Positions 9,163 to 17,846 of a stretch of DNA of 39,571 nt are shown one piece after another. The notes beneath the pieces were generated by a model. It saw nothing but the letters and a program-made list of their open reading frames with translations, was not told where the DNA came from and ran no database searches. The position numbers were made by a program, and so were the translations under genes. Source of the DNA: Snodgrassella alvi SCGC AB-598-O02 (GTDB taxonomy: Bacteria > Pseudomonadota > Gammaproteobacteria > Burkholderiales > Neisseriaceae). Position 1 is the stretch's first letter. Each line of letters begins with the position of its first letter. The stretch covers positions 1 to 39,571 of the forward strand of contig JAIL01000250.1 of assembly GCA_000725195.1 (NCBI GenBank), in the 5' to 3' direction.

Positions 9163-9804
9163 ATGAATGCTCAAAAACGTATTGAGATTTTTACCCGTCT
9201 GCAAGCAGCCTGTCCGCAGCCAACAACTGAACTGATTTATCACACCCCTTTTGAGCTACTTATTGCGGTGATGTTATCCGCTCAAGCTACTGATGTTTCG
9301 GTTAATAAATGTACTGTTCATCTTTTTAAATTGGCACCAAATGCTCAAGCAATGCTGGATTTAGGGTTAGAGAAGTTGATGAGTTGTATCCGCACGATTG
9401 GGTTGTACCGCACCAAAGCCAAACATGTATTGGAAACCTGCCAAATTCTGGTGCAGCAGTATGAAGGTATGGTGCCACAAACTCGTGAAGGGCTGGAAAA
9501 ATTACCGGGTGTGGGGCGAAAAACTGCTAATGTAGTATTGAATACGGCTTTTGGTCAGCCGACTATTGCCGTTGATACGCATATTTTTCGGGTGTGTAAT
9601 CGCACCGGTCTTGCCCGCGGGAAAGATGTTCGTGCTGTAGAAGATAAACTGGTGAAGCTAGTGCCTAAACAATTTTTACTGAATGCTCATCATTGGCTTA
9701 TTCTGCATGGACGGTATGTGTGTAAGGCTCGAAAGCCTTTGTGTGAGCAGTGCATTATCAATGATTTATGTGAGTATCCGGCTAAGACAACTTTAACAGT
9801 CTGA
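9163..9804 (+). CDS. nth: Endonuclease III (DNA glycosylase / AP lyase)
   Basis: 213 aa. It removes oxidised pyrimidines in base excision repair. The helix-hairpin-helix LPGVGRKTANVVL carries Lys120, and Asp138 is in AVDTHIFRV, the same positions as in E. coli. The [4Fe-4S] ligands Cys187, Cys194, Cys197 and Cys203 keep the C-x6-C-x2-C-x5-C spacing. It lies 11 bp after the nuclease gene, which suggests cotranscription, and about 80 bp before the Do-type protease. Confidence 0.96.
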   Translation: MNAQKRIEIFTRLQAACPQPTTELIYHTPFELLIAVMLSAQATDVSVNKCTVHLFKLAPNAQAMLDLGLEKLMSCIRTIGLYRTKAKHVLETCQILVQQYEGMVPQTREGLEKLPGVGRKTANVVLNTAFGQPTIAVDTHIFRVCNRTGLARGKDVRAVEDKLVKLVPKQFLLNAHHWLILHGRYVCKARKPLCEQCIINDLCEYPAKTTLTV

Positions 9805-9885
9805 TTGCTATATTTTAATAACTGTTTTCGTTACAATGTGTTTTAAAACCACTTGTGTAATCAACCATTCAGGATAGGGAATTTG

Positions 9886-11370
9886 ATGCGGATAAATCGC
9901 AGTTGTATGTTGACGGCACTTTTGGCAGTGATTTTGATGACTGCTGGTTGCGACAAAGTACAGCAATGGTCTGGAAAGAATCAAAAGGAACAAGTTTTTG
10001 TGAAAGAAATACCAGCTGATGACAAAAGAAATACTCATCAGGTGGATATGCTATTGCCCGATTTTACTAAGCTAGTGGAACAGCAAGGACCTGCTGTGGT
10101 GAACATTCAAGCAACGCGCAAGAATATCAATATTGATGATGAGTTTGCTGGTGAAAATGGGTCAGGATCTATACCTGAAAATGATCCATTCTACCAGTAT
10201 TTTAGACGCTTACTGCCAAATGTCCCACAAACACCGCAGGCCAATGATGATGAATATAATTTTGGTTCCGGCTTTATTATTAGTCAGGATGGTTATATTC
10301 TGACTAATGCTCATGTCGTCAATGGTATGAATACCATCAAGGTTTTACTGAACGACAAACATGAATTTCAAGCTAAACTGATTGGTGCTGATTCTCAGTC
10401 AGATGTGGCCTTGCTGAAAATAAATGCCAGTGACTTGCCTCAAGTGCAACTGGGTAATCCTAAAGATTTGAAAGTTGGTGAGTGGGTTGCGGCCATCGGA
10501 GCGCCTTTTGGTTTTGATAATAGTGTGACGGCAGGCATTGTATCTGCTAAAGGGCGAAGTTTACCGAATGAGAATTACACCCCATTTATTCAGACCGATG
10601 TCGCTATCAATCCGGGTAATTCCGGTGGTCCATTATTCAATTTGAAAGGACAGGTTATCGGCATGAATTCGCAGATTTATAGCCGTAGTGGCGGCTTTAT
10701 GGGGATATCATTTGCCATTCCGATTGATGTGGCTATGAATGTTGCCGATCAGCTAAAAAAAGCCGGTAAAGTGCAGCGTGGACGGCTGGGCGTAGTTATT
10801 CAGGAAATGAATTATAATCTGGCTAAATCTTTTGGTTTGAGTGCTGCCAGCGGTGCCCTTATTACTCAGGTGATTCCAAACGGAGCTGCCGATAAAGCTG
10901 GATTGCAAATAGGTGATATTGTTTTAAGTGTTAATGGTGAAACCGTTACTAATTCTAGTGATTTACCGGTTATGGTAGGTCTGTTACCCCCGGGAAAACA
11001 AGTAATATTAGGTATCTGGAGGAAAGGTAAAAAACAGGAAGCCAAGGTTGTACTGGATAATATGGTGAGTAATTCTTTAGCAGCATCTACAAATAATAAT
11101 CCAGTTTTACCCACTGAAATTGAACGGTCAGCTAATCGAAATATTGGTATTAATCTGCGTGAAACCCCCAAAGGGCTGATTGTTGAAGATATTGGTGGTT
11201 GGGCTGTGCAGTCTGATATTCAACGTGGCGATGTCATACTGGCTGTCGGTCAGATATTGGTATATGATCAGGCTCAGTTTGATAAAGCAGTCGCTGAAAA
11301 TGGTAAGCATGTACCCTTATTAATTAAACGCGGCAACAATACTTTATTTGTAGCACTGAATTTACCATAA
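9886..11370 (+). CDS. degQ: Do-type periplasmic serine protease (DegQ/MucD-like lipoprotein)
   Basis: 494-aa HtrA-family envelope quality-control protease and chaperone. The signal peptide ends in a lipobox-like Thr-Ala-Gly-Cys22, so it is probably lipid-anchored. The trypsin-like domain has His143 (TNAHVV), Asp173 (SDVALLK) and Ser246 (NPGNSGGPL). Two PDZ domains follow, at roughly 298-390 and 418-490. AGGATAGGG just before ATG 9886 is a good ribosome-binding site and excludes the upstream TTG at 9853. A strong terminator follows. The symbol is a family-level choice; degP or mucD are equally used names for such proteins. Confidence 0.9.
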   Translation: MRINRSCMLTALLAVILMTAGCDKVQQWSGKNQKEQVFVKEIPADDKRNTHQVDMLLPDFTKLVEQQGPAVVNIQATRKNINIDDEFAGENGSGSIPENDPFYQYFRRLLPNVPQTPQANDDEYNFGSGFIISQDGYILTNAHVVNGMNTIKVLLNDKHEFQAKLIGADSQSDVALLKINASDLPQVQLGNPKDLKVGEWVAAIGAPFGFDNSVTAGIVSAKGRSLPNENYTPFIQTDVAINPGNSGGPLFNLKGQVIGMNSQIYSRSGGFMGISFAIPIDVAMNVADQLKKAGKVQRGRLGVVIQEMNYNLAKSFGLSAASGALITQVIPNGAADKAGLQIGDIVLSVNGETVTNSSDLPVMVGLLPPGKQVILGIWRKGKKQEAKVVLDNMVSNSLAASTNNNPVLPTEIERSANRNIGINLRETPKGLIVEDIGGWAVQSDIQRGDVILAVGQILVYDQAQFDKAVAENGKHVPLLIKRGNNTLFVALNLP

Positions 11371-11415
11371 AACGCTGTTAGTGTGTTATCGGATAATTTC
11401 TTGTTTTATATATTG

Positions 11416-11446
11416 CTGACCTGTTAATAACAGGTCAGTTTGTTTT
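11416..11446 (+). terminator. Rho-independent terminator after the Do-type protease
   Basis: Perfect 11-bp inverted repeat CTGACCTGTTA / TAACAGGTCAG (11416-11426 with 11428-11438) followed by TTTGTTTT. The single-base spacer means the inner pairs open to form the loop. Confidence 0.88.
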
Positions 11447-11553
11447 AGAATGCAGCAAATATTTAACCAATTTATGCTATGCTGACATTTTTTATTCATC
11501 ATCTGCGATTGGTGCAGATAATTAGATTTGAAATTGATTGGATTGAGTAAACT

Positions 11554-12654
11554 ATGTCTTCTGTTGTACAGCCTGAAAAACTGCCACGCGGACCCATCAT
11601 GGCAGACGTTGCTGCCTTTTCTCTGACACAAACTGAGCGCCAGCGACTACTTCATCCGGCAATTGGCGGAGTAATTTTGTTTCGGCGTAATTACCAGTCA
11701 CGTGCCCAATTAATCCAGCTGGTAACAGAAATTAAAGCATTACGTTCGCCGGAATTGATTGTTGCTGTTGACCATGAGGGTGGGCGAGTTCAGCGTTTTA
11801 TTTCAGAGTTTACTCCTTTGCCAGCTATGCGCAAACTTGGGTGTTGCTGGGACCGGCACGGTGCGATTGTAGCTGAAAAAATGGCACAAACTATTGGCTG
11901 GGTACTTGCTACTGAATTGCGTGCCTGTGGCATTGATTTGTCGTTTACGCCAATACTGGATCTGGATTGGGGAGAATGTGCAGTCATTGGTAATCGGAGT
12001 TTTCATGCACAGCCAGCTGTAGTCAGCGCTTTGGCTATTGCTTTGCAAAACGGTCTTAAGATGGGCGGTATGGCAAGTTGTGGTAAACATTTTCCCGGGC
12101 ATGGTGCTGCTAGTGGCGATAGCCATGTGATGATGCCGAAAGATAAACGTAGCTGGATACAGTTATGGGAAGATGATATTCTGCCTTTCAATGATTTGAT
12201 TCATCAAGGTATGGCCGCGGTGATGCCAGCTCATGTCGTTTACCCACAAGTTGATCCAGACGAACCGGCTGGTTTCTCATCTATCTGGTTGAAACAAATT
12301 TTACGTGACAAGTTGCAATTTTCTGGTGTGATCTTTTCTGATGATTTAACCATGGAAGGAGCCAGCATGGCAGGAGATATCCGTGCTCGGACTGAAAATG
12401 CGTTTAGCGCTGGATGTGATATCGCATTGATTTGTAATAAACCGGATTGGGTTGACCGTGTTCTAGAAGATTTTATCTGGCCTGAAAACCAGTATTTGGC
12501 GCAGCGTTGGGAAATGATAGCTGGACAGGGAGAGGTAGCAGAATTTAGAGCAATGCTGCAAAAACCAGAATTTCAATCAGCCCAGAAACTGGTCGCAAAT
12601 TTGGCTTCTGCAGAAGATGATTTGCAGGGTGTACCGGTTGGTGAGGCATATTAA
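11554..12654 (+). CDS. nagZ: Beta-N-acetylhexosaminidase (family GH3)
   Basis: 366-aa cytoplasmic enzyme that removes GlcNAc from 1,6-anhydro-muropeptides in cell-wall recycling. AVDHEGGRVQRF (71-82), GKHFPGHG (177-184), the catalytic Asp189-Ser-His191 loop and the nucleophile Asp263 in FSDDLTMEGAS are all present. It sits between two terminator-bounded units and is probably transcribed alone. Mpl, another recycling enzyme, lies about 5 kb downstream. Confidence 0.95.
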   Translation: MSSVVQPEKLPRGPIMADVAAFSLTQTERQRLLHPAIGGVILFRRNYQSRAQLIQLVTEIKALRSPELIVAVDHEGGRVQRFISEFTPLPAMRKLGCCWDRHGAIVAEKMAQTIGWVLATELRACGIDLSFTPILDLDWGECAVIGNRSFHAQPAVVSALAIALQNGLKMGGMASCGKHFPGHGAASGDSHVMMPKDKRSWIQLWEDDILPFNDLIHQGMAAVMPAHVVYPQVDPDEPAGFSSIWLKQILRDKLQFSGVIFSDDLTMEGASMAGDIRARTENAFSAGCDIALICNKPDWVDRVLEDFIWPENQYLAQRWEMIAGQGEVAEFRAMLQKPEFQSAQKLVANLASAEDDLQGVPVGEAY

Positions 12655-12783
12655 TCAATTTTACTTATCTATATACTGGTTCAAAAGTAAGCCATAGTTA
12701 ATTTGTGGCTTAATTTAGCTGCTAAACTCTCAGATTTTTGGGCTATTTTCACGTCAGATTGCGCAAAATTACATGGTAAAGCA

Positions 12784-12792
12784 TGTTATGAT
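12784..12792 (+). promoter_or_regulatory. Extended -10 element before truB
   Basis: TGTTATGAT matches an extended -10 (TGn plus TATAAT-like) 45 bp before the truB start. No -35 at a normal distance is convincing. Confidence 0.3.
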
Positions 12793-12837
12793 GCGCACCA
12801 TTTTGTTCTTGATCATTGTTTTTTGTTCTTATCTATC

Positions 12838-13761
12838 ATGACTAACCAGATTACCCGTCGTAAACGAACTCTAAATGGAGTGCTGCTACTTGATAAAGAT
12901 TCGGGCATGAGTAGTAATAGTGCTTTGCAACGTGCCCGTTTTCTTTATGGAGCAGCCAAAGCAGGGCATACTGGTGTGCTAGATCCATTGGCTACTGGTT
13001 TATTACCAGTATGTTTTGGTGAGGCCACTAAATTTGCGCAATATTTGCTGGATGCGGATAAAGCTTACACGGCAACTTTGCGACTGGGTGAAGCCACCAC
13101 GACTGGAGACGCCGAGGGAGAAAAAATTGCCAGCGGTACTACTGATATAACCTTGAGACAGGTTAATGAAGCGATAGCATTTTTTAGCGGTCAAATCACA
13201 CAGACTCCGCCCATGTACTCAGCCATTAAACATAATGGAAAACCTTTGTATGAGTATGCCCGGGCTGGTATCACTATCGAACGAAAAACACGGCAGGTTA
13301 CCATTTATCAGATTGAGGTTATAGAGTTCCAATCACCCAACCTGATACTACAGGTACGGTGCAGTAAAGGAACCTATATTCGCACTCTAGCAGAAGATCT
13401 TGCTAAATATATGGGTACTGTTGCCCATTTGACCGCTTTACGTCGTACTGCCACTGCTGGATTTCAGATTGAACAAACTCAATCACTGGCGGTAATAAGC
13501 TCAGTTGATGAACAGAGCAGAGATGAGTGGTTATTGCCTTGTGACGTGTTGGTGCAGCATTTCCCGGCGTTGACGTTGTCTGATCAGGATATTTTGCAAT
13601 TACAGCATGGTATAAACGTGCAAACCAACGAAAAATATGGCACAATACACCCCTTACGTATTTATGCCACTGATGGACGTTTTATTGGATTAGTACAATA
13701 TCAGCCTGTAACAAACAGCTTGAAAGTACTGCGCCTGATGAGTACCGCATCAGCAAAATAA
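12838..13761 (+). CDS. truB: tRNA pseudouridine(55) synthase
   Basis: 307 aa. It converts U55 to pseudouridine in the T-loop of tRNAs. The catalytic Asp49 lies in GHTGVLDPLATGLLPV, followed by the conserved KAYTATLRLGEATTTGD and CSKGTYIRTLAEDL blocks. The frame is open back to 12703, but the extra 45 residues are unlike the family, while ATG 12838 gives the usual basic N-terminus and a length matching Neisseria TruB. No strong ribosome-binding site is visible. In many bacteria truB follows rbfA; here it stands upstream of rpsO, as in the common truB-rpsO-pnp order. Confidence 0.94.
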   Translation: MTNQITRRKRTLNGVLLLDKDSGMSSNSALQRARFLYGAAKAGHTGVLDPLATGLLPVCFGEATKFAQYLLDADKAYTATLRLGEATTTGDAEGEKIASGTTDITLRQVNEAIAFFSGQITQTPPMYSAIKHNGKPLYEYARAGITIERKTRQVTIYQIEVIEFQSPNLILQVRCSKGTYIRTLAEDLAKYMGTVAHLTALRRTATAGFQIEQTQSLAVISSVDEQSRDEWLLPCDVLVQHFPALTLSDQDILQLQHGINVQTNEKYGTIHPLRIYATDGRFIGLVQYQPVTNSLKVLRLMSTASAK

Positions 13762-13805
13762 ATACGTATTTGGAGTTGGTATTTGTCAGCCATATTATGG
13801 TGAGC

Positions 13806-13835
13806 TTGGCTAACTTGTCTGCCGCAAGGTATAAT
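13806..13835 (+). promoter_or_regulatory. Putative rpsO promoter
   Basis: TTGGCT at 13806-13811 and a perfect TATAAT at 13830-13835 are separated by 18 bp and end 17 bp before the rpsO ATG. Confidence 0.55.
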
Positions 13836-13852
13836 TTGAATGAGAAAATAAT

Positions 13853-14119
13853 ATGTTATCTGTTGAACAAAAAGCGCAAATCGTTAAAGATTTTCAACGT
13901 ACTGAAGCTGATACTGGTTCTTCTGAAGTACAAATCGCATTATTGACTTTCCGTATTAATGACTTGACTGGTCACTTCAAAGCCAATCCAAAAGATCACC
14001 ACAGCCGTCGTGGTCTATTGAAAATGGTTAGTGCACGTCGTCGTCTGTTGGCTTATATTCGTCGTACTAAACCGGAAACTTATCGCGAATTGATCAGCCG
14101 TCTAGGCTTGCGTAAATAA
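13853..14119 (+). CDS. rpsO: 30S ribosomal protein S15
   Basis: 88 aa, essentially full length for S15. It is a primary 16S rRNA binder in the platform of the small subunit. [20 protein letters not shown], the HHSRRGLL helix and the C-terminal [12 protein letters not shown] are characteristic. It has its own likely promoter and terminator and is followed by pnp after 670 bp, a wider gap than usual for this pair. Autoregulation through an mRNA pseudoknot is known in E. coli, but no such fold was traced here. Confidence 0.97.
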   Translation: MLSVEQKAQIVKDFQRTEADTGSSEVQIALLTFRINDLTGHFKANPKDHHSRRGLLKMVSARRRLLAYIRRTKPETYRELISRLGLRK

Positions 14120-14137
14120 TTTTCCTAGGAAAATCAG

Positions 14138-14176
14138 AAATATCGCCTGTATCATTTTAACAGGCGATATTTTTTA
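14138..14176 (+). terminator. Rho-independent terminator after rpsO
   Basis: Perfect 13-bp stem AAATATCGCCTGT / ACAGGCGATATTT (14138-14150 with 14160-14172) with a 9-nt loop and a T run, 19 bp after the rpsO stop. Confidence 0.92.
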
Positions 14177-14647
14177 TTTATATTGATTTGGCAGTAACTT
14201 TAATAGCTAATTATCAACGATTTAGTGGCTTAAATTTATGCAAAATCTTTGTTTAATCCCCCTAACAAATTATTGACAGATTTTTTGGTTGACTTCGATA
14301 TTAGCCAGGCATTGATTATGGCTAACATTATCCGGTTGCAATGCAGAATTACCCAGACTGCTGAAACAGATTGAATTTGAATATTTTGGTAATTTATTAT
14401 TGCGTGAAAAGCAAATAAATTCCTATAATATTAATAATTGAATTAAATTTCTATTAATTAAATGGTTATTATTCATGATTAATGAAATGGCATGAATTTA
14501 AGCCAGTTCTGTATCTTAGCTTGATTGTTTTAAAGATATGATAGTATCAAGATATATCAGTTGAACATGAGATTGAGATAAGACCAAAAATATATGTTAG
14601 AATTTAATTCAGGATACCTTAAGTATCATTAACAGCCAGAAATAAAC
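14177..14647. other. AT-rich spacer between rpsO and pnp
   Basis: No gene recognised. A short palindrome TGATAGTATCA lies at 14539-14549. The rest is low-complexity AT-rich sequence. Confidence 0.4.
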
Positions 14648-14741
14648 TGGTATAAATTATTATATTAATTTTTGCAAGACTTCAGTCGGCCAGAAACCCT
14701 ACTCATGCATAAAAAATAAAGTGTGCATTGGTAGGTTTTTT
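14648..14741 (+). promoter_or_regulatory. pnp leader: extended -10 and an imperfect hairpin with a U run
   Basis: TGGTATAAA at 14648-14656 resembles an extended -10. Downstream, the arms 14694-14709 and 14724-14738 pair imperfectly (AAACC, TAC and ATGCA match) and are followed by TTTTTT, 47 bp before pnp. In E. coli the pnp leader carries an RNase III-cut hairpin used for autoregulation. This hairpin could play that role or act as an attenuator; both are inference. Confidence 0.4.
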
Positions 14742-14788
14742 AGCAGACTAAGTATCTTGCTAATAGCGAAATAGAAAGTAAAATTTTA

Positions 14789-16909
14789 ATGTTTAATAAG
14801 CATGTAAAAACATTTCAGTACGGTAATCAAACCGTCACTCTGGAAACCGGAGAAATTGCTCGCCAGGCAGCTGGTGCTGTAAAAATCTCAATGGGAGATA
14901 CAGTTGTCTTAGTTGCTGTTACCACAGCAAAAGAAGTGAAACCCGGTCAAGACTTTTTCCCGTTGACTGTTGATTATCTGGAACGCACTTATGCAGCCGG
15001 TAAGATTCCCGGCGGATTCTTTAAACGTGAGGGTAAACAAAGTGAAAAGGAAATTCTGACTAGTCGTCTGATCGATCGTCCGATTCGTCCATTATTTCCT
15101 GAAGGTTTTTACCATGATATCCAGATCGTAGCGATGGTGGTCTCTTCAGATCCGGAAATTGACTCTGATATAGCTGCTATGCTGGGTGCATCAGCCGCAT
15201 TATTATTGACAGGAGTACCGTTCGCAGGTCCCATAGGTGCAGCCCGAGTAGGTTATGTTGATGGTGAATACGTTCTTAATCCGACTAAAACCCAATTAGA
15301 AAATTCCCAGCTTGATCTGGTGGTGGCCGGTACAGAAAAAGCAGTATTAATGGTGGAATCAGAGGCAGATGTTCTGACTGAAGAAACTATGCTGGGTGCT
15401 GTCGTTTATGGTCATGAGCAAATGCAGGCCGCTATTCAAGCCATCAATGAATTTGCAGATGAAGTTAATCCTGAAATGTGGGATTGGCAACCACCGGCAG
15501 TAGATGAGCAATTATTAGCCCAAGTGCGTGAGCTGGCCGGAGCAGATATTGATGCCGCTTTCAAAATCAAACAAAAACAGGCACGTACAGCTAAACTGGA
15601 TGAAGCATGGGCAGCTGTTGAAAATGCTTTGATTACTGAAGAAACAGATACATTACAGGCTAACCAAATTCGCAATATCTTCAAAGATCTGGAAAAAGAA
15701 GTGGTGCGTGGTCAGATTTTGCAGGGACATCCACGTATTGATGGACGCGACACTCGTACCGTACGACCGATCAATATTCAGACCAGCGTACTGCCTCGTA
15801 CCCATGGTTCTGCACTATTTACCCGTGGTGAAACACAATCTCTGGCAACAGCCACATTGGGTACACAGCGTGATGAGCAGATTATTGATGCACTGAGTGG
15901 TGAATATACTGATCGCTTCATGCTGCATTACAACTTCCCTCCCTATTCCACCGGTGAAGTTGGACGTATGGGCGCGCCAAAACGTCGTGAGATTGGTCAT
16001 GGTCGTTTGGCTAAACGTGCTCTGGTGGCGGTGCTGCCATCAGTGGACGATTTCAGCTATACCATGCGCGTTGTCTCAGAAATTACCGAGTCTAATGGTT
16101 CCTCTTCTATGGCTAGTGTTTGTGCGGGTTGTCTGAGCTTGCTTAACGCCGGTGTACCTCTGAAGAGTCATGTTGCCGGTATTGCCATGGGGCTGATTCT
16201 AGAAGGCAATAAATTTGCAGTGTTAACTGATATTCTAGGCGATGAAGATCATCTGGGTGATATGGACTTTAAAGTAGCCGGTACCACCACTGGTGTGACT
16301 GCATTGCAGATGGATATCAAAATTCAGGGTATTACCAAAGAAATCATGCAGATTGCTCTGGCACAGGCTAAAGAAGCTCGTCTGAAAATCCTGACGCAAA
16401 TGCAAGAAGCTGTCGAAGGTCCACAAGAATTGTCTGCGCATGCACCCCGTTTATTTACCATGAAAATTCATCAAGATAAAATTCGTGATGTTATTGGTAA
16501 AGGCGGTGAAACCATACGCACACTGACGGCTGAAACGGGAACTGATATCAATATTGCTGAAGATGGCACCATTACCATTGCCGCCAGCACCAGTGAGGCT
16601 GGAGAAGCAGCCAAACGTCGTATCGAAGAGATTACTGCTGAAGTGGAAGTTGGTAAAGTTTACGAAGGTACTGTTATTAAAATTCTGGATAATAATGTCG
16701 GCGCCATCGTTTCTGTTATTCCGGGCAAAGACGGCCTGGTACACATCAGTCAGATTTCACATGATCGAGTAAAAAATGTCAGTGATTATCTGCAAGTTGG
16801 TCAACAGGTTAAAGTAAAAGCACTGGAAGTAGATGATCGTGGTCGCGTACGCTTATCTATTAAAGCGTTATTAGAAAAAGCTCCTCAGGAAGCTAAACCG
16901 GCTGAATAA
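14789..16909 (+). CDS. pnp: Polyribonucleotide nucleotidyltransferase (PNPase)
   Basis: 706-aa trimeric 3'-5' phosphorolytic exoribonuclease of mRNA decay. Two RNase PH-like domains are separated by an alpha-helical linker. The second includes [18 protein letters not shown] and the phosphate / metal site region [13 protein letters not shown] and [21 protein letters not shown] domain with [11 protein letters not shown] (about 569-580) and a C-terminal S1 domain ([13 protein letters not shown] onward, about 618-690) follow. The start has AGAAAG upstream. It ends at a strong terminator. Confidence 0.97.
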   Translation: MFNKHVKTFQYGNQTVTLETGEIARQAAGAVKISMGDTVVLVAVTTAKEVKPGQDFFPLTVDYLERTYAAGKIPGGFFKREGKQSEKEILTSRLIDRPIRPLFPEGFYHDIQIVAMVVSSDPEIDSDIAAMLGASAALLLTGVPFAGPIGAARVGYVDGEYVLNPTKTQLENSQLDLVVAGTEKAVLMVESEADVLTEETMLGAVVYGHEQMQAAIQAINEFADEVNPEMWDWQPPAVDEQLLAQVRELAGADIDAAFKIKQKQARTAKLDEAWAAVENALITEETDTLQANQIRNIFKDLEKEVVRGQILQGHPRIDGRDTRTVRPINIQTSVLPRTHGSALFTRGETQSLATATLGTQRDEQIIDALSGEYTDRFMLHYNFPPYSTGEVGRMGAPKRREIGHGRLAKRALVAVLPSVDDFSYTMRVVSEITESNGSSSMASVCAGCLSLLNAGVPLKSHVAGIAMGLILEGNKFAVLTDILGDEDHLGDMDFKVAGTTTGVTALQMDIKIQGITKEIMQIALAQAKEARLKILTQMQEAVEGPQELSAHAPRLFTMKIHQDKIRDVIGKGGETIRTLTAETGTDINIAEDGTITIAASTSEAGEAAKRRIEEITAEVEVGKVYEGTVIKILDNNVGAIVSVIPGKDGLVHISQISHDRVKNVSDYLQVGQQVKVKALEVDDRGRVRLSIKALLEKAPQEAKPAE

Positions 16910-16930
16910 AACCCATATCCGTTGTAATTG

Positions 16931-16968
16931 AACAGGCTGCCAGAATTTAAGGCAGCCTGTTTTGTTTA
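16931..16968 (+). terminator. Rho-independent terminator after pnp
   Basis: Perfect 11-bp stem AACAGGCTGCC / GGCAGCCTGTT (16931-16941 with 16951-16961) with a 9-nt loop, then a T-rich tail. The arm AGGCAGCCTGTT shares ten of twelve bases with one known Neisseriaceae DNA-uptake dialect, but no other copies were seen. Confidence 0.9.
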
Positions 16969-17846
16969 CAGTACCATTATTCTCGGATTTTGTTTTTTGT
17001 TGGATAGTTTAAATATTTTGAACAAAGAGTGTTAAACTTAAACGACTACACAATAACTAGATTTCAAATCTTCTCTGGCTAAAAATCATTTATTTTTCTA
17101 CTTATCGTCTTACAGATATCAATCTATTCATTAGAATCTCTGATGAACAAAAGCGTTTATTTTAAATATTTAGTAGAGTCGAATAGTGAACTGATTAAAA
17201 ACTAGGCAATTAAAAATAATGTATATAAATCAATATTATATATTGATTATCCACAGCTTATATGCAGTAACATTCCCGTAATAACAGGAATAATCTGGAA
17301 TTATTAATAGCACACTTACTGCTAACGTTTTGCAAGAATAAAAAAGAACTAAATATGTGCAAATTTTCTATTGGATTAAGTTTTAAACACAGAATTGATC
17401 AGAACATTAATAATAATTTGTGAATAATTATTGTTTTCCACATTTAATTACCAAAGATTAATTCTGAACTGTACAGAGTATGTGAATAAGCTGACTGCTA
17501 AAATTTGCTATTTTAAAAAATTATCATAGCAATCAGATTTTTAATAAAAAGATATGTACTTTTGAATTTTGAAGGTGACGTTAAAATCTTTCTTCGACTG
17601 ATAATGTGATTTTTTTGTGTATTAATTAATAACACTGTTGTCAGTTAGGCGAGTATATTAAGAAACATAATATTATTCATTAGTATATGTTTAATATAAA
17701 TGATTCAGAAGGATTATTTTTATCTATTAAAGAACAAATACTCTACGCCTCTTACTTTAAAATCGAACTGAATATTAAACAGGTTATGTAGAAAAGATAA
17801 TAAAAGTCTATAATGCTCGTTTTTAGCAAGATAAGTCAGAATTAAT
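16969..17846. other. Gene-free AT-rich region with a DnaA-box cluster (origin-like)
   Basis: No gene in almost 880 bp. It contains three perfect DnaA boxes: TTATCCACA at 17247-17255 (+), and the complement of TTATTCACA (TGTGAATAA) at 17419-17427 and 17481-17489 (-). There is also a near-box TTTTCCACA at 17434-17442 and a one-mismatch TTAAACACA at 17383-17391. A 9-bp AT-only-style palindrome AATCAATAT / ATATTGATT (17228-17236 with 17240-17248) abuts the first box. This looks like an origin or a DnaA-titration site, but genes on both flanks run in the same direction, which is unusual at oriC. Confidence 0.45.
17784..17814 (+). promoter_or_regulatory. Putative mpl promoter
   Basis: A perfect TATAAT at 17809-17814 lies 32 bp before the mpl ATG. 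The best upstream hexamer, TTATGT at 17784-17789, is a poor -35 at a 19-bp spacing. Confidence 0.35.

Noticed and set aside
16931-16961. DNA uptake sequence pair in the pnp terminator
   Set aside because: The arm resembles a Neisseriaceae uptake-sequence dialect in ten of twelve positions, but no other similar copies were noticed in the window, so it is treated as an ordinary terminator.
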